DNA from: Phycisphaerae bacterium | GTDB taxonomy: Bacteria > Planctomycetota > Phycisphaerae > UBA1845 | Direction: 5' to 3' | Length of the DNA stretch: 5,763 nt | Assembly: GCA_029260155.1 (NCBI GenBank) | Contig: JAJDDU010000587.1 | Span: 1-5,763, forward strand | Shown here: positions 5,270-5,763 of the stretch, in pieces | How positions within the stretch are numbered: position 1 is the stretch's first letter | Layout: each line of letters starts with the position of its first letter | Program-made: the position numbers and the translations under genes | Notes under the pieces: generated by a model | What the model was told of the DNA's origin: nothing | The model's database searches: none | What the model saw: the letters and a program-made list of their open reading frames with translations, nothing else

Positions 5270-5763
5270 ATGGCCACCGAACTCACCGTTCCAATCAGCG
5301 AACAGAACATCCGGGCACTCAAGGTCGGCGACCAAGTGCTCCTAAACGGCGTGATCTTCACAGGCCGCGACGCCGCACACAAATACATGTCAGAGAACTT
5401 CATCAAGACAAACTGCCCCGACTCCGAGAAGGCGACCTACGAAGTCCTCAAGAAGGGTCTATTCGAATCCGTCATCTACCACTGCGGTCCCGTCGTACGC
5501 ACACGCGAAGACGGCAAGTACGAGTTCGTCGCCGCGGGCCCCACAACGAGTATCCGTGAAGAGCCGTATCAAGGCAGCGTCATCGAGCATTTCGGAATCC
5601 GCGCCGTCATCGGAAAGGGCGGCATGCGCGACAAGACGCTCAAAGCCTGCGCAGACCACGGCGCCGTCTACCTCCACGCGATTGGCGGAGCAGCCACCCT
5701 CATCGCAGAGAGCGTCACCGAGGTGCTAAACGTCTACAAACTAGACTTCGGCGTCCCCGAAGC
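5270..5763 (+). CDS. Class I fumarase-type hydro-lyase, beta subunit (partial, 3' end missing)
   Basis: 164 complete codons are present and the frame is still open at the window edge. The family is usually about 180-200 residues, so only a short tail should be missing. It supplies the C-terminal-type domain that completes the active site with the alpha subunit. Visible motifs: IRALKVGDQVLLNG (14-27), TGRDAAHK (31-38), AAGPTTSIR (88-96), VIGKGGM (113-119), GAVYL (131-135) and GGAATL (139-144). By comparison with structurally studied class I fumarases, R33, T92, R96 and K116 are the likely substrate-contacting positions; this mapping is from memory of the family, not an alignment. The context, 33 nt after the alpha gene on the same strand, gives an alpha-beta operon. 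As for alpha, tartrate dehydratase TtdB is the alternative. Confidence 0.9.
   Translation, partial: MATELTVPISEQNIRALKVGDQVLLNGVIFTGRDAAHKYMSENFIKTNCPDSEKATYEVLKKGLFESVIYHCGPVVRTREDGKYEFVAAGPTTSIREEPYQGSVIEHFGIRAVIGKGGMRDKTLKACADHGAVYLHAIGGAATLIAESVTEVLNVYKLDFGVPE

Overview
This GC-rich, gene-dense window looks like chromosome from a member of the Planctomycetota, probably near Phycisphaerae. The assignment is an inference. It rests on the large exported protein at 305-2794, which combines FG-GAP/VCBS repeats, a Cys-rich 'GACCLP' segment and a C-terminal dockerin-like double Ca-binding tail. That set of parts is characteristic of this phylum. No rRNA, tRNA, CRISPR array, insertion sequence or phage gene is visible.

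Layout: (1) 3-128 (+) is the 3' end of an unidentified gene. It is followed by a short perfect hairpin (137-155) and a strong intrinsic terminator (168-212). (2) 305-2794 (+) encodes a secreted multidomain M28 metallopeptidase: leader, seven Ca-binding repeats with a strict 51-residue period (probable seven-bladed beta-propeller), Cys-rich segment, complete di-zinc M28 domain, dockerin-like tail. (3) 2823-4217 (-) encodes a class II fumarase (FumC), convergent with the peptidase across 28 bp. (4) After a 143-bp divergent intergenic region with a good sigma70-like promoter, 4361-5236 (+) encodes the alpha subunit of a two-subunit class I [4Fe-4S] fumarase-type hydro-lyase. (5) 5270 to the window edge (+) encodes its beta subunit, cut off at the end of the window.

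The two right-hand transcription units probably perform the same TCA-cycle step, fumarate to L-malate, with unrelated enzymes: one oxygen-stable and cofactor-free (FumC), one iron-sulfur-dependent and expected to be oxygen-sensitive. Their head-to-head arrangement suggests shared or opposed regulation by oxygen or iron, but no operator was recognised. The exported peptidase shows no functional link to the fumarases and ends its own transcription unit. The most notable items are the peptidase architecture and the paired fumarase classes. Nothing here clearly amounts to a previously undescribed defence or mobile system.
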